A stretch of DNA of 64,000 nucleotides from Actinomycetota bacterium (lineage in GTDB: Bacteria > Actinomycetota > Thermoleophilia > Solirubrobacterales > Solirubrobacteraceae): NCBI GenBank assembly GCA_005883215.1, contig VAYS01000015.1, positions 22,002 to 86,001 on the forward strand, given 5' to 3'. Positions 43,857-52,737 of the stretch are shown here, piece by piece (position 1 is the stretch's first letter; every line of letters begins with the position of its first letter). The position numbers and the translations under genes are program-made. The notes under the pieces are model-generated. The model saw only the letters and a list, made by a program, of their open reading frames with translations, was not told where the DNA came from and did no database searches.

Positions 43857-44201
43857 GTGTCCGAGCTCCTGTCCCACCGCCAGCCTCGTTTCACCCGCGG
43901 ACTGCTCCTGGCCGCTGTGCTGGCGACCGGCACGGCGGGCGCCCTCGTCGCCGCCCCGGTGGCGGGCGCCTACCCCGCGTACACGTGCGGGCGCGCCCGC
44001 GGCTACGTCGTGCGCTCGCACGGGCCGAGCTGCTCCTTCGCCCTGCGCTGGACATCGCGCTATCTGTCCCGTCACCGGTCCCCCCACGGCTATCGCTGCC
44101 GCAGCTACGGAGCCAACGCCCCGGTGTACTGCACGGCCACCCGGCTACACCACGGCAGCGGCGATCGCAAGTACTACTACTTCTTCGCCGCCGCGAGCTG
44201 A
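43857..44201 (+). CDS. Small secreted cysteine-containing protein
   Basis: A 114-residue protein starting at GTG with GAGGT 4 bases upstream. A signal peptide (FTRGLLLAAVLATGTAGALVAAPVAGA) is followed by about 75 residues with four Cys, in YTCGRARGY, GPSCSFAL, YRCRSYG and VYCTATR, which could form two disulfides. It resembles small secreted, probably surface, actinobacterial proteins of unknown role. The 3' end overlaps the opposing gene by 25 bases. Confidence 0.65.
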   Translation: MSELLSHRQPRFTRGLLLAAVLATGTAGALVAAPVAGAYPAYTCGRARGYVVRSHGPSCSFALRWTSRYLSRHRSPHGYRCRSYGANAPVYCTATRLHHGSGDRKYYYFFAAAS

Positions 44202-44419
44202 GCGGGCGTTCGTCCGCCCGCCTGCGAAGAAGCCGGCGTCGAGCCGCTCACCAGCAGCGAGGAGGCGATCAGGGCGCCCGCCAACAGCCCCGCGCTGATG
44301 GCCCGCATACGCCGCGGCGTGACCCACGAGAAATGCCGAGCGGCGATGAAGGAGCGCGTCCCCGCCGCGGTGGCCCCGGCGCTCATGGCCGCCGCCATGC
44401 ACTGCATGCACATGCCCAC
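44177..44419 (-). CDS. Small membrane protein with N-terminal CMQCM motif
   Basis: An 80-residue protein. It begins MGMCMQCMAAAMSAGATAAG, a Cys-x-x-Cys and Met-rich start that could bind a metal, then RSFIAARHFSWVTPRRMRAI and one membrane helix (AISAGLLAGALIASSLLVSG). I believe similar small proteins occur in other actinobacteria, but their function is unknown to me. No strong ribosome site is seen. It converges on the small secreted protein gene with a 25-base overlap. Confidence 0.5.
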   Translation of the reverse strand: MGMCMQCMAAAMSAGATAAGTRSFIAARHFSWVTPRRMRAISAGLLAGALIASSLLVSGSTPASSQAGGRTPAQLAAAKK

Positions 44420-44534
44420 ACCCTAGCCGCGAGGGGGCCAGCGCAGGGCGTTCGGGATCCCCGTCCCCGACGGCGGCTTGGCCCCTCAGGGCCCCGGTTG
44501 CATTGGAGCCCCGGGAAGGGTTAGGGTCGGCTCC

Positions 44535-46358
44535 GTGCCGCGGCCTCGTCGCTCGTCCCTCGGAACCGACCCCGGGCCGCCGGCCCAGCCGGTGCGTCGT
44601 CCGCCCTCCATCCGGCTGGCGATGGCGCTCGTCCTGGCCGGCCTCGCCGTGGCCCTGGGCGCGGGCTGCGGAGGCGGCGGTGGCAAGAGCGAGGCGGGGG
44701 CACCGGGTCGGCTGGGCTCGAGCGGCCAGCCTTCGCTGCAGTCGGCCGGGACTGCCAGCGGCTATACACCCAGCGGGCAGCTGGTCGCCGACAGCGGCTT
44801 TCGGCCGGACCAGAACGGCTTTCCGTTCGAGAACTACGGCGGCGACGTAGGCGCCCAGGACCTGGGGCCGGCCCAGATGAAGGACCTGTTCGGCGACCAA
44901 GTGTGCGCGAACCAGGCCAACGGCCAGTGCACGCTCTCCCCTCCGGCCCAGGCGTGGATGAACGAGGTCAACAAGAGCATGGCGGGCGGGCACTGCATGG
45001 GCTTCTCGGTGGCCAGCCTGCAGCTGTACAAGCAACAGCTCAAGGCCCCTGACTTCGGCGCCAGCAACCCCGTGAGCCTGTCGATCGGCGGCAACACCGG
45101 ATTGCAGCAGCGGATCGCCGAGGACTTCGCCTACCAGTACCTGGACAAGGTCAAGTCCGCCGCGATCAAGGGAACCCCCAACGAGATCCTCGACAAGCTC
45201 ACCGAGGTGCTCAAGTCGGGTGACGAGACCTACACGCTCGGGTTCTTCAAGAAGGACGGCAGCGGCGGGCACGCGGTGACGCCCTACGCCATCGAGGACA
45301 AGGGCAACGGCAAGTTCGCGGTGCTGATCTACGACAACAACTACCCCAAGACCGTGCGGGCGATGGACTTCGACCGAAACGCCAACAGCTTCAGCTACAA
45401 CGGCTCGCCCAACCCGGCCGAGGCGGCGGGCCTCTATGAGGGAGACCCGAGCAGCCCGCAGATGATCCTCTTTCCCACCTCCGCCGGTCAGGGCACCCAG
45501 CCGTGTCCGTTCTGCATGCAGGGCGGCGGCGGGCAGGCCACGTCCGATCAGAGCACCGACCAATCGAGCCAGAGCTCCGACCAATCGAGCGGCACCGAGC
45601 AGCTGGACCAGGGGTCCGAGCAGGCGGGCAAGTACTACACGGTCACCCTGGCCGGGACTCCGGATAACCACGCCAATCTGGTGATCGAGGACGACCAGGG
45701 CAACCAGACCGGCTTTATCAATGGCAAGCTGGTCGAGGACATCGACGGGGTCCAGGTGGTGGACACCCTCGCCGATCAGAACTGGCTCGGCGGCGAGGAG
45801 CCCAACTACGAGATACCGCTGGACAAGAAGGTCACGATCACCATCGACGGCAGCTCCCTGAACAAGGGCGACAGCGAGACGATGACCATGACCGGTCCCG
45901 GCTACAACGCCGTCGTGGACGACATCAAGGTCAACCCCGGCCAGAAGGACACCTTCGAGGTCTCACCCGACGGCAGCGAGATCAGCTACACCACCGATCC
46001 CCAGCAGACCGAGTCCCCGGCCATAGCACTCGGCTTCCAGGAGCAGGGGCCGGATTACGCCTTCGCCGTCGCGGCCGGTGACATAGTGGGGGGGTCGACG
46101 ATCAGCGTCATGCTCGATCGCAACAACCATGAACTCACCGTGGACACGGCGGGCACGAAGGCGGCCGGCACGTACGCGCTCGACATCCAGCGCATCGACG
46201 AAAACGCTACGCAGGAGTTCAAACACGAACACCTCCAGCTGAACCCGGACGAGCAGGCCACGCTCAACTACGGCAGCTTTACCGAACACGGCCAAAGCCT
46301 CCCTCTCTCGATCAAGGATAAGAGCGGGCAGCAACGCCAGGAAACGCTGACCGACTGA
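44535..46358 (+). CDS. Lipoprotein with papain-like cysteine-peptidase fold
   Basis: A 607-residue exported protein. GTG 44535 starts an Arg-rich leader, the core MALVLAGLAVALGAG and a lipobox Cys (GAGCGGGG). The central domain has C154 in GGHCMGFSVASLQLY, H246 in GSGGHAVTPYAIED and D267/N268 in VLIYDNNYP. That Cys-His-Asn/Asp order and spacing fit a papain-like peptidase or transglutaminase. A Ser/Gln/Asp linker and a long acidic beta-rich C-terminal region follow. Proteolytic activity is inferred from motifs only. No partner substrate is evident. Confidence 0.7.
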   Translation: MPRPRRSSLGTDPGPPAQPVRRPPSIRLAMALVLAGLAVALGAGCGGGGGKSEAGAPGRLGSSGQPSLQSAGTASGYTPSGQLVADSGFRPDQNGFPFENYGGDVGAQDLGPAQMKDLFGDQVCANQANGQCTLSPPAQAWMNEVNKSMAGGHCMGFSVASLQLYKQQLKAPDFGASNPVSLSIGGNTGLQQRIAEDFAYQYLDKVKSAAIKGTPNEILDKLTEVLKSGDETYTLGFFKKDGSGGHAVTPYAIEDKGNGKFAVLIYDNNYPKTVRAMDFDRNANSFSYNGSPNPAEAAGLYEGDPSSPQMILFPTSAGQGTQPCPFCMQGGGGQATSDQSTDQSSQSSDQSSGTEQLDQGSEQAGKYYTVTLAGTPDNHANLVIEDDQGNQTGFINGKLVEDIDGVQVVDTLADQNWLGGEEPNYEIPLDKKVTITIDGSSLNKGDSETMTMTGPGYNAVVDDIKVNPGQKDTFEVSPDGSEISYTTDPQQTESPAIALGFQEQGPDYAFAVAAGDIVGGSTISVMLDRNNHELTVDTAGTKAAGTYALDIQRIDENATQEFKHEHLQLNPDEQATLNYGSFTEHGQSLPLSIKDKSGQQRQETLTD

Positions 46359-46400
46359 CCCGCGTCGGCGCCCGACAGGCGCTACCGTGGCGCACAGGCC

Positions 46401-47156
46401 ATGGAGCGCATCCGCCGGCAAGGATCCGCACGCCCCGGGATGGGCTGGCGCCGGGCTTTGAGCCTCGCCGCGGCGGTCACCGCCGCGGCCTGGGGCGCCG
46501 GCAGCCAGCCGGCCGGCGCCCACGCCGGGCACCCGCCGGCGGTCGTCAACATCGGCGGCGGGGCGTTCAGCCCGGCCAGCGTGACGGTCTACATCGGCGA
46601 CTACGTGTTCTGGTCGTGGACCGGGCCCGACTACGACCACTCGGTGACCCTCACCGATCCCAACGAGGCCTTCGACTCAGACCCGGGCAAGAGCCCTAGC
46701 CAGGTCACCCACGGGCCGGGCGACGGTTACGCCCACCTGTTCACCCACCCCGGCACCTACACCTACTTCGACAAGGTCCACCCCTCCATCACCGGCACCG
46801 TCTCCGTTCAGACCCTGCCGGGCAGCACCCCCTTGGCCCCCGCGGCGCCCCCGGTGATCAGCGGCGTGCGCATGCAGCGGCCTCCCTGCCGGCGCAAGCG
46901 CCGGCGGTGTCCCACCCGGGCGATCCTGCTCAGCTACCGCCTCACCCAGGACGCGACCATGCGTGCCGACGTCGATACCACGGGGACTCCCGCGGGCACG
47001 GTGATGTCGATCGACTTCCTCGGTCGCCGGGGCGCCAACCGCCAGCGGGTGAGCCTCGGGCGCCTGGCTCGCGGTCGCTTTCAGCTGATCCTGTTCGCCA
47101 CCAACTCCAGCGGCTACACGTCGGCGCCCAAACGGCTGCCGCTGCGCATCCAGTGA
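46401..47156 (+). CDS. Secreted cupredoxin-like protein lacking the copper cysteine
   Basis: A 251-residue exported protein with a signal peptide (ALSLAAAVTAAAWGAGSQPAGA). Residues about 48-137 are plastocyanin-like: GGGAFSPASVTVYIGDYVFW, H80 in YDHSVTL, and YTYFDKVHPSITGTV. The usual Cys before the second His is D124 here, and no Met follows H127, so a normal type 1 copper site cannot form. A C-terminal beta domain has CRRKRRRCPTRAILLSYRLTQDA and RFQLILFATNSSGYTS. It may have a structural role or bind another metal. Confidence 0.75.
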   Translation: MERIRRQGSARPGMGWRRALSLAAAVTAAAWGAGSQPAGAHAGHPPAVVNIGGGAFSPASVTVYIGDYVFWSWTGPDYDHSVTLTDPNEAFDSDPGKSPSQVTHGPGDGYAHLFTHPGTYTYFDKVHPSITGTVSVQTLPGSTPLAPAAPPVISGVRMQRPPCRRKRRRCPTRAILLSYRLTQDATMRADVDTTGTPAGTVMSIDFLGRRGANRQRVSLGRLARGRFQLILFATNSSGYTSAPKRLPLRIQ

Positions 47157-47207
47157 GACGAGCGCTTCGTTTGCTCGGTCCGCCCAGTCCGGCTACAGTC
47201 CCGCCTG

Positions 47208-48284
47208 ATGGACGCGAGGGGCTTGCGAACGGTAGGCGGATGCGTGGCGGCGCTAGCCCTGCTGGGGGCGAGCGCCAGCGCCCAGGCCGCCACCGTAACG
47301 CTTGGGCCGAACCCGCTCAAGGGTGCCACCATGAACGCACCCAACGGCTCGCCCCCCGGATGCGGGAGCGGCAGTGCCGTCTGCCTGTACTTCAACGTCA
47401 GCGCCGGGGGGCCGGCCTACATCGCGCCATTCTCGGGCGTGATCAACACCTGGCGGGTGAGCACCGGGAGCGCCAGCGGCACGCTCACCCTGCGGGTTCT
47501 CCGTCCCGCCAGCGGCTCGAGCTACACGGTCGTCGCCTCCAGCGCCTCGCACCCCAACGCCACCACCGGGGTACAGACCTTCTCGGACACGATCCCGGTC
47601 AACAGCGGCGACACGATTGCCTTGCAGAACGAGTCGAACGCCATCCTCTTCGGTCCGGGAGCGACCGCCAACCAGGTCGACTGGATGTCGACCGCTTCTC
47701 CTCTGGCAGACGGGGCCACGATGTCGCCCAACGGAAACACCTCGCCCAGCTACTGCGGCGGCGGACCGTGTGAGGCGCAGTTCAACGTCGACCTCGTCGA
47801 GAGCACGCCCTCCGGCACCGGACCGGCGGGGCCGCCGCTCGGCACGCCGCCACCGCCGCGTCCCCACCTGCTGCCGGCACCGACGCTCACCGGGCTGGGC
47901 GTCACCCCGTCGCGGTTCTCGCTGGGGGCGGGGGCTCCCCGACTGGCCGCCGTGGGCGCCCGGATCCGCTTCACCCTCAATCTGGCCGCCCTGGTGCGGT
48001 TCAGCTTCGCCCGGGCCACCGCGGGCCACAAGGTGGGCCGGGCCTGCCGCCCCGGCCGCGCGCGCAGCCGCCGCAAGCGCTGCACGGTGTTCGTGTCGGT
48101 CGGAGGCTTCTCCCTCAACGGACGCGCCGGGGCAAACGCGGTGGTGTTCAGCGGGCGCCTGACGGCCCGCCGCGCGCTGGCTGCCGGGGCCTACCGTCTC
48201 GGCGCGCAAGCGTTCGCCAACGGCCAGGTCTCGCGACCGGCCCGCGCTTCGTTCACGCTGCAGCCCAAGCGCAAGCGGCGATAG
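47208..48284 (+). CDS. Secreted protein with C-terminal two-Cys beta domain
   Basis: A 358-residue exported protein with a signal peptide (VGGCVAALALLGASASAQA). The N-terminal jelly-roll-like domain has GPAYIAPFSGVINTWRV and TLTLRVLRPASGSSY. After a Pro-rich linker the C-terminal domain (about 225-352) has FTLNLAALVRFSFARATAG, ACRPG...KRCTVFV and VVFSGRL...AAGAYRLGAQA. This domain also ends the two propeller proteins that follow on the opposite strand. The protein ends in KRKRR. The function is unknown. Confidence 0.7.
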   Translation: MDARGLRTVGGCVAALALLGASASAQAATVTLGPNPLKGATMNAPNGSPPGCGSGSAVCLYFNVSAGGPAYIAPFSGVINTWRVSTGSASGTLTLRVLRPASGSSYTVVASSASHPNATTGVQTFSDTIPVNSGDTIALQNESNAILFGPGATANQVDWMSTASPLADGATMSPNGNTSPSYCGGGPCEAQFNVDLVESTPSGTGPAGPPLGTPPPPRPHLLPAPTLTGLGVTPSRFSLGAGAPRLAAVGARIRFTLNLAALVRFSFARATAGHKVGRACRPGRARSRRKRCTVFVSVGGFSLNGRAGANAVVFSGRLTARRALAAGAYRLGAQAFANGQVSRPARASFTLQPKRKRR

Positions 48285-48321
48285 CTCGCCCTCTGCGCCC
48301 GGACCTCCCGCCGGCGGGCGC

Positions 48322-49854
48322 TCAGACGACGCGAAAGCGCACGATCCGGGGCTGGGACCGCCGGCCGGCCTGGTCGGTGGCCGACATCCGCACCCGGTAG
48401 CGGCCCCGTCCCAGCAGACGTCTCCCGATCCGGCCCGAGAAGCGCTTGCGGTTGGGGCCGCCGTGGCTGGAGCGCACCAGCCGTCCGACTCGGAGCAGTA
48501 GCGTGCACCGGCGACCACGGGCCCGGCCCGCCCGCGATGGCCGGCAGCGACCGGCGAGCACTCGCCCGGCGGAAGCCCGCTGGATGGTGAAGGTCACCCG
48601 GGCGCGCTTGCTCAGCGTGTAGGCAAACGTCGCCCCCGGGGCCCGCCGGCTCCGGGAGCTGAGCCGGAGAGTGGGCGGCCGCACCGCGGCGGCGCGAAAT
48701 CGCGGGGGCCGGGGGTCGGTGGCCACTCCGGTGAGGGGGATGTCGGTGGGCGAGTTGCTGGCGCTGCTGATCACGCGCAGGCTGCCCCGGCGCCGGCCCT
48801 CCCCCGTCGGCGTGAAGCGAACGTTGACGATGCACCCTCCCGCCGTCGGGGTAACGCTCACCAGGCAGCTGTCGCCGATCACCACGAAGTCGCCGCGGTC
48901 GGGTCCGGCGAAGGCGACCCGGGTCACCGCCAGCGGCGAGCTGCTCGAGTCGCGGATGAAGAACGCCTGTGAGCTGCCACCCCCCACCCGGGTGGTGGGA
49001 AAGGCATAGCTCGGAGGGCTCGGGTCGACGCTGGCGTCGACCGCGATCCCGCACGGAGACTGGGCGCCGGTGATGAAGTTGGGGTTGGCGCCGCTGCCGT
49101 CGAGGTTGGCCCGCCCGATCGTCCCGCTGGCCGGCGAGCTCCAGTAGATGTGGGCGCCGTCGACCGCCACGCCGCACGGCGAGGGCAGCGAGAGGAACGT
49201 CTGGACGGTCTCGGTCCCATCGACGCGCGCGCGCCCGATCGCGTTGCCCGCCCGGCTGGCCCAGTAGACGTAGGTGGGCGTGTCGGCGACCCCGCACGGG
49301 TCGCGCACACCGGTTACGAACCCCTGGGTGGGGGTGAAGGCGCCGTGGGCCCGGCCGATGCTGCCGGGGTCGCCGCCGTCGGCCCAGTACTCCTTGTCGG
49401 GATCGACGGCCACGCCGCACGGCGCCGGGCCGGTGGGTAGATAGCTCTGGTTGACCGCCGAGCCGTCCAGGGCGGCGAAGGCCACGTGCCCGGCGCCCGA
49501 GACGGTTTGGGTCCAGTACACCGAGAGCGCGTCCACCGCCACTCCCTGGGGAGGAGCCGCCGTGGTCACAAAGGCCTGGTTGACCTCGCTGCCGTCGAGC
49601 TTGGCCCGGCCGATCCGGCCGCTCCCGCCGCCGTGCGCCCAGTAGATGTGCACCCCGTCGACCGCAACGCCGACCGGGGCGCTGGCGCCGCCGATCAGGC
49701 TCTGGTTGACCCCGGTGCCGTCGGCGTTGGCCGCGCCGATGCTGGTTGAGGCCTGGTTGGCCCAGTAGATCCGGGCCTGCGCGGGCGAACTACACGCCAG
49801 CGCGACCACGACGCCCAGCGGGGCCGTCAGCCACCGCCCCCTGTACCGCGTCAC
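48322..49854 (-). CDS. Secreted YWTD-type beta-propeller protein
   Basis: A 510-residue exported protein. GTG 49854 overlaps the upstream stop as GTGA and starts a signal peptide (WLTAPLGVVVALACSSPAQA). Six repeats of about 45 residues follow, with the pattern GVAVDG-HIYWA-G-IGRA-LDG, as in LDL-receptor-type propellers. Then comes a HYDIN/choice-of-anchor-D-like domain (SCLVSVTPTAGGCIVNVRFTPT). Last is the two-Cys beta domain (FTIQRASAGRVL, RCRPS...RRCTLLLRVG, KRFSGRIGRRLLGRGRYRVR). Probably a surface binding or adhesion protein made together with its upstream neighbour. Confidence 0.78.
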   Translation of the reverse strand: MTRYRGRWLTAPLGVVVALACSSPAQARIYWANQASTSIGAANADGTGVNQSLIGGASAPVGVAVDGVHIYWAHGGGSGRIGRAKLDGSEVNQAFVTTAAPPQGVAVDALSVYWTQTVSGAGHVAFAALDGSAVNQSYLPTGPAPCGVAVDPDKEYWADGGDPGSIGRAHGAFTPTQGFVTGVRDPCGVADTPTYVYWASRAGNAIGRARVDGTETVQTFLSLPSPCGVAVDGAHIYWSSPASGTIGRANLDGSGANPNFITGAQSPCGIAVDASVDPSPPSYAFPTTRVGGGSSQAFFIRDSSSSPLAVTRVAFAGPDRGDFVVIGDSCLVSVTPTAGGCIVNVRFTPTGEGRRRGSLRVISSASNSPTDIPLTGVATDPRPPRFRAAAVRPPTLRLSSRSRRAPGATFAYTLSKRARVTFTIQRASAGRVLAGRCRPSRAGRARGRRCTLLLRVGRLVRSSHGGPNRKRFSGRIGRRLLGRGRYRVRMSATDQAGRRSQPRIVRFRVV

Positions 49855-52172
49855 TTGGTGATGCGGAAGCTCGTCGTGGCGGTGCTGCCGTTGCGTCCGG
49901 CGAAGCGGGGCCGGGCCTGGAGCCGGTAGCGGCCCACCGCCAGCTTCCTGCCCCGCACCCGGCCGGTGAAGTGGAAGCTGTTGGATCCCTTGCGGTCTCG
50001 GTGCGTGAACGCGCCCACGCGGAGCAGGCGGGTGCACCGCTTGCCCTTGGGGACCTTGCCCTTGCGCGGCGCGCGCACGCAGCGGCGTCCCCGCCTGATG
50101 CCTGGCACGGCCCGAACCACGGTGAACGTAGTGGTGGCGGCCTGGCTGTCGTTGTAGTTGACGCGGCTGCCGGTCTTACGCCGCCGCGCCCTGGTGATGC
50201 TGCCGCCCCGCTTATCGGGGGCAAATGCCCGCGGGTTGATGCGCAGGCGCGTGATCCGGGCGATGGCCCGCGGCGTGCCGCCACCGCCGCCACCGCCGCG
50301 GGAGGGCGTGGAGGGCCTGGGCGTGATGACGTGGAAGCCGGCGTGGACGGTGTTGCCGACGAAGGTGCCCAGCTTGGGTGTGGCCTCGAAGCGGTAGCTC
50401 CCGTCGGCCAGCTTGTGTCCGGCGACGCGTCCGGTGAAGTGGAAGCTGTTGTTGCCGGCCTTGTCCTTGTGCTTGAACGAGCCCACGTTGACGAACCGCG
50501 TGCACTTCTTGGCTCCCGGCGGCGGGTGCTTGGGCGGCTTGACGCACTTGCCCCCCTGCTTGATCCCGCCCTTGGCCTGCTGGACCACGAACGTCGTGGT
50601 CCAGGCCAGCGTGTCCTTGTAGGTCACCTTCGCTCCGGTGGTCGCGATGCTCGCCCCGCTGTTGGCGGCGATCAGCGTGCTCGGGCTCACCTTCAGGTTC
50701 GAGAGCTTGGCCGAGGCGGTCACGGCCACCGGCCGTGTGGTGGTGGCGGTGGCGGCGCCGTTGCACAGCGTGGCCTCGCCGGTGAAGATGCGCAGCGTCG
50801 AGCAGCCCTCGTTGTCGGTGACGGTAAGCGTGGCGGTGTAGTTGCCCGGGTTGACGTAGGAGTGCTGGTTGGTGGGCGTCGCGGTGGTCTCCACGGTGCC
50901 GTCGCCGAAGTCCCAGTGGTAGGAGAGCACGGTTCCGTCGGTATCGGTCGAGCCCGATCCATCGACCTTGGTCGGATTGCCGGTGGGTGCGGCGGCGACG
51001 GTGAACGAGGCGGTCGGCGCCTGGTTGGGGGTGATGGCGATCGACTCCAGATCGGGGCTGGTCCCGCCCGTGAGCCACGGCGAGCCGGGGATCGAGCTCA
51101 GCGAGCCGTCGACGGCGACGTCGAACCCGGAAACGTTGTTGGAGCCCTGGTTGGCCACGTACAGGCGCCTGCCGTCCGGGGTGACGGCCAGCGCCTTGCC
51201 GTTGGTCCCTCCGGTGGCGAACGGCTGACCGGGGACCGGAGACAGGGTCCCGGTAATCTGGTTGATGGCGTAGGCGTTGACCGTGCTGGTGACCCGGGTG
51301 GCCACGTAGAGGAACTTTCCGTCCGGCGTGATCGCCATCTCCAACGGGTGGTTGCCCGGCGCGGGATTGACCCGGGTCCCGATCTCGGTGAGCAGCCCGG
51401 TGGCGGGATTGACCGCGTACATGATGATGCTGCCGTTGGGGTAGCCGGGGTCGGCCTCGGGAGCCGAGACGTAGAAGAACTTGCCGTCCGGGGTGATCGC
51501 CGATCCGAACGGGTTGTGCCCGGTGGGGATGGTTTGGACGATGTTCAGCGATCCGCTCGCGGCCACCGAGTACACGGTTACGGTGGACGGGTTGGGATTC
51601 TCATCGGGCACGTAGAGGAAGTTGCCGCTCGGCGCCACCGAGCCGGCGAACGGGTTGGTGTGGCCGGTCGAGACGGGGAACGGAGAGCCCGGGATCTGGG
51701 CCAGCGAGCCGTTGCTGGCGATCGTCCACACCCCGACAGCGTTGCCGTGGTTCCACACGAACAGGTGCGAGCCGTCGGGCGCGGGCGCGTTGCCCAGCGG
51801 GGTGCTGCCGGTGGCGAAGGGTGAGCCGGGGACCGGGGCCACCCCTCCGCCCGGCACTATGTTGAACCCCCGCACGTCCTGTGTGCCGAAGGTGGACACA
51901 TAGAGGTGCTGGGCGTTTGGGGTTATCGACAGCCCTTCGGCGGTGCAGCTTGGCGATGTGCAGCTGGCCCCCAGCGAGAAGGGTGAGCCGGGCACCGGCG
52001 AGAGCGACCCATCGGCCGCCATGGCCAGCGCCGAGAGGTTCTCGGAACCCCCGAGCCCGTTGCTGACGTAGACCACGCGGGCGGCGTTGGCGCTTCCCGC
52101 TGCGGCCATCAGCGCCGTGAGCGTTACCAGCGCCACGCGCCACCAGCGACCTCGGTTCCGCAGCCCGCGCAT
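49851..52172 (-). CDS. Secreted lactonase-like beta-propeller with PKD and two C-terminal two-Cys domains
   Basis: A 773-residue exported protein. ATG 52172 starts a signal peptide (WWRVALVTLTALMAAAGSANA). Residues about 30-390 are a YVTN/6-phosphogluconolactonase-like propeller (SITPNAQHLYVSTFG, AITPDGKFLYVATRV, AVTPDGRRLYVANQG). A PKD domain follows (GSGSTDTDGTVLSYHWDFGDG). Two copies of the two-Cys beta domain end the protein, each with KCTRFV or RCTRLL, then SFHFTGRV and YR. Such proteins are usually surface-exposed and bind polymers or partners. An enzymatic lactonase role is not supported. Confidence 0.82.
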   Translation of the reverse strand: MRGLRNRGRWWRVALVTLTALMAAAGSANAARVVYVSNGLGGSENLSALAMAADGSLSPVPGSPFSLGASCTSPSCTAEGLSITPNAQHLYVSTFGTQDVRGFNIVPGGGVAPVPGSPFATGSTPLGNAPAPDGSHLFVWNHGNAVGVWTIASNGSLAQIPGSPFPVSTGHTNPFAGSVAPSGNFLYVPDENPNPSTVTVYSVAASGSLNIVQTIPTGHNPFGSAITPDGKFFYVSAPEADPGYPNGSIIMYAVNPATGLLTEIGTRVNPAPGNHPLEMAITPDGKFLYVATRVTSTVNAYAINQITGTLSPVPGQPFATGGTNGKALAVTPDGRRLYVANQGSNNVSGFDVAVDGSLSSIPGSPWLTGGTSPDLESIAITPNQAPTASFTVAAAPTGNPTKVDGSGSTDTDGTVLSYHWDFGDGTVETTATPTNQHSYVNPGNYTATLTVTDNEGCSTLRIFTGEATLCNGAATATTTRPVAVTASAKLSNLKVSPSTLIAANSGASIATTGAKVTYKDTLAWTTTFVVQQAKGGIKQGGKCVKPPKHPPPGAKKCTRFVNVGSFKHKDKAGNNSFHFTGRVAGHKLADGSYRFEATPKLGTFVGNTVHAGFHVITPRPSTPSRGGGGGGGTPRAIARITRLRINPRAFAPDKRGGSITRARRRKTGSRVNYNDSQAATTTFTVVRAVPGIRRGRRCVRAPRKGKVPKGKRCTRLLRVGAFTHRDRKGSNSFHFTGRVRGRKLAVGRYRLQARPRFAGRNGSTATTSFRITK

Positions 52173-52245
52173 CGTTCGGAGAGACCCTAACGGGTAACCC
52201 GCTACGAATACAACGAGACGACTGGCGCCGCGATACTTGGGGGCG

Positions 52246-52650
52246 ATGTCGGAACAGAACATCGCCGTCGTGCGGAGTCTCTACGAGGCGTGGGCCCGCG
52301 CGGAGTTCCCCGGACCGACCGAGCTGCTGGACCCGCAGGTCGAGTACGTGAATCCTGCGGGTGCCGTCGAGGTGGGTACCCGCCGTGGATTGAGTGAGTT
52401 CGGCCAGGCGGTGGAGAAGGTTTTTGAGGGCTGGGCGATGTGGCGGATTGAGCCCGAGCGCTTTCAAGCGGCAGGAGACCGCGTCGGAGTAGTCGTGCGG
52501 TACCGAGCACGCGGGCGGTTGAGCGGCGTGGAAGTCGAGGGCCGGGAGTCGGCGTTGTGGACGGTGCGCGATGGAAGGGTTGTGCGCTACGAGTGGTTTC
52601 ACGGCCCCCAGGATGCTCTAGGCGCCCTCGCATCAGTGGGCGGTGCCTGA
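52246..52650 (+). CDS. NTF2/SnoaL-like protein
   Basis: A 134-residue cone-shaped alpha+beta barrel protein. NIAVVRSLYEAWARAEFPG, ELLDPQVEYVNPAG and YRARGRLSGVEVEGRESALWTVRDGRVVRYEW give the typical order of helix and strands with a polar pocket. Members are isomerases, cyclases or simple binding proteins, and the role here is not clear. The last five codons overlap the 3' end of the opposing tRNA-Val gene by 14 bases, so the C-terminus may have been set by an insertion beside the tRNA. Confidence 0.8.
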   Translation: MSEQNIAVVRSLYEAWARAEFPGPTELLDPQVEYVNPAGAVEVGTRRGLSEFGQAVEKVFEGWAMWRIEPERFQAAGDRVGVVVRYRARGRLSGVEVEGRESALWTVRDGRVVRYEWFHGPQDALGALASVGGA

Positions 52651-52710
52651 CTCGAACAGGCGACCTCCTGCTTGTAAGGCAGGCGCTCTGACCAGCTGAG
52701 CTAACCGCCC
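52637..52710 (-). tRNA. tRNA-Val (TAC)
   Basis: A 74-base cloverleaf. The acceptor GGGCGGT pairs perfectly with ACCGCCC, the D stem is GCTC/GAGC, the anticodon stem is CCTGC/GCAGG with loop CTTACAA (anticodon TAC), and the T stem is GCCTG/CAGGC. The discriminator is A and CCA is not encoded. Confidence 0.96.
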
Positions 52711-52737
52711 GGGTCAGAAGGCTAGTGTGCAGCCGCC

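Noticed and set aside
49746..51824. 692-residue plus-strand frame opposite the propeller proteins
   Set aside because: Antisense shadow of repeated propeller coding sequence; no recognisable domain or ribosome site.
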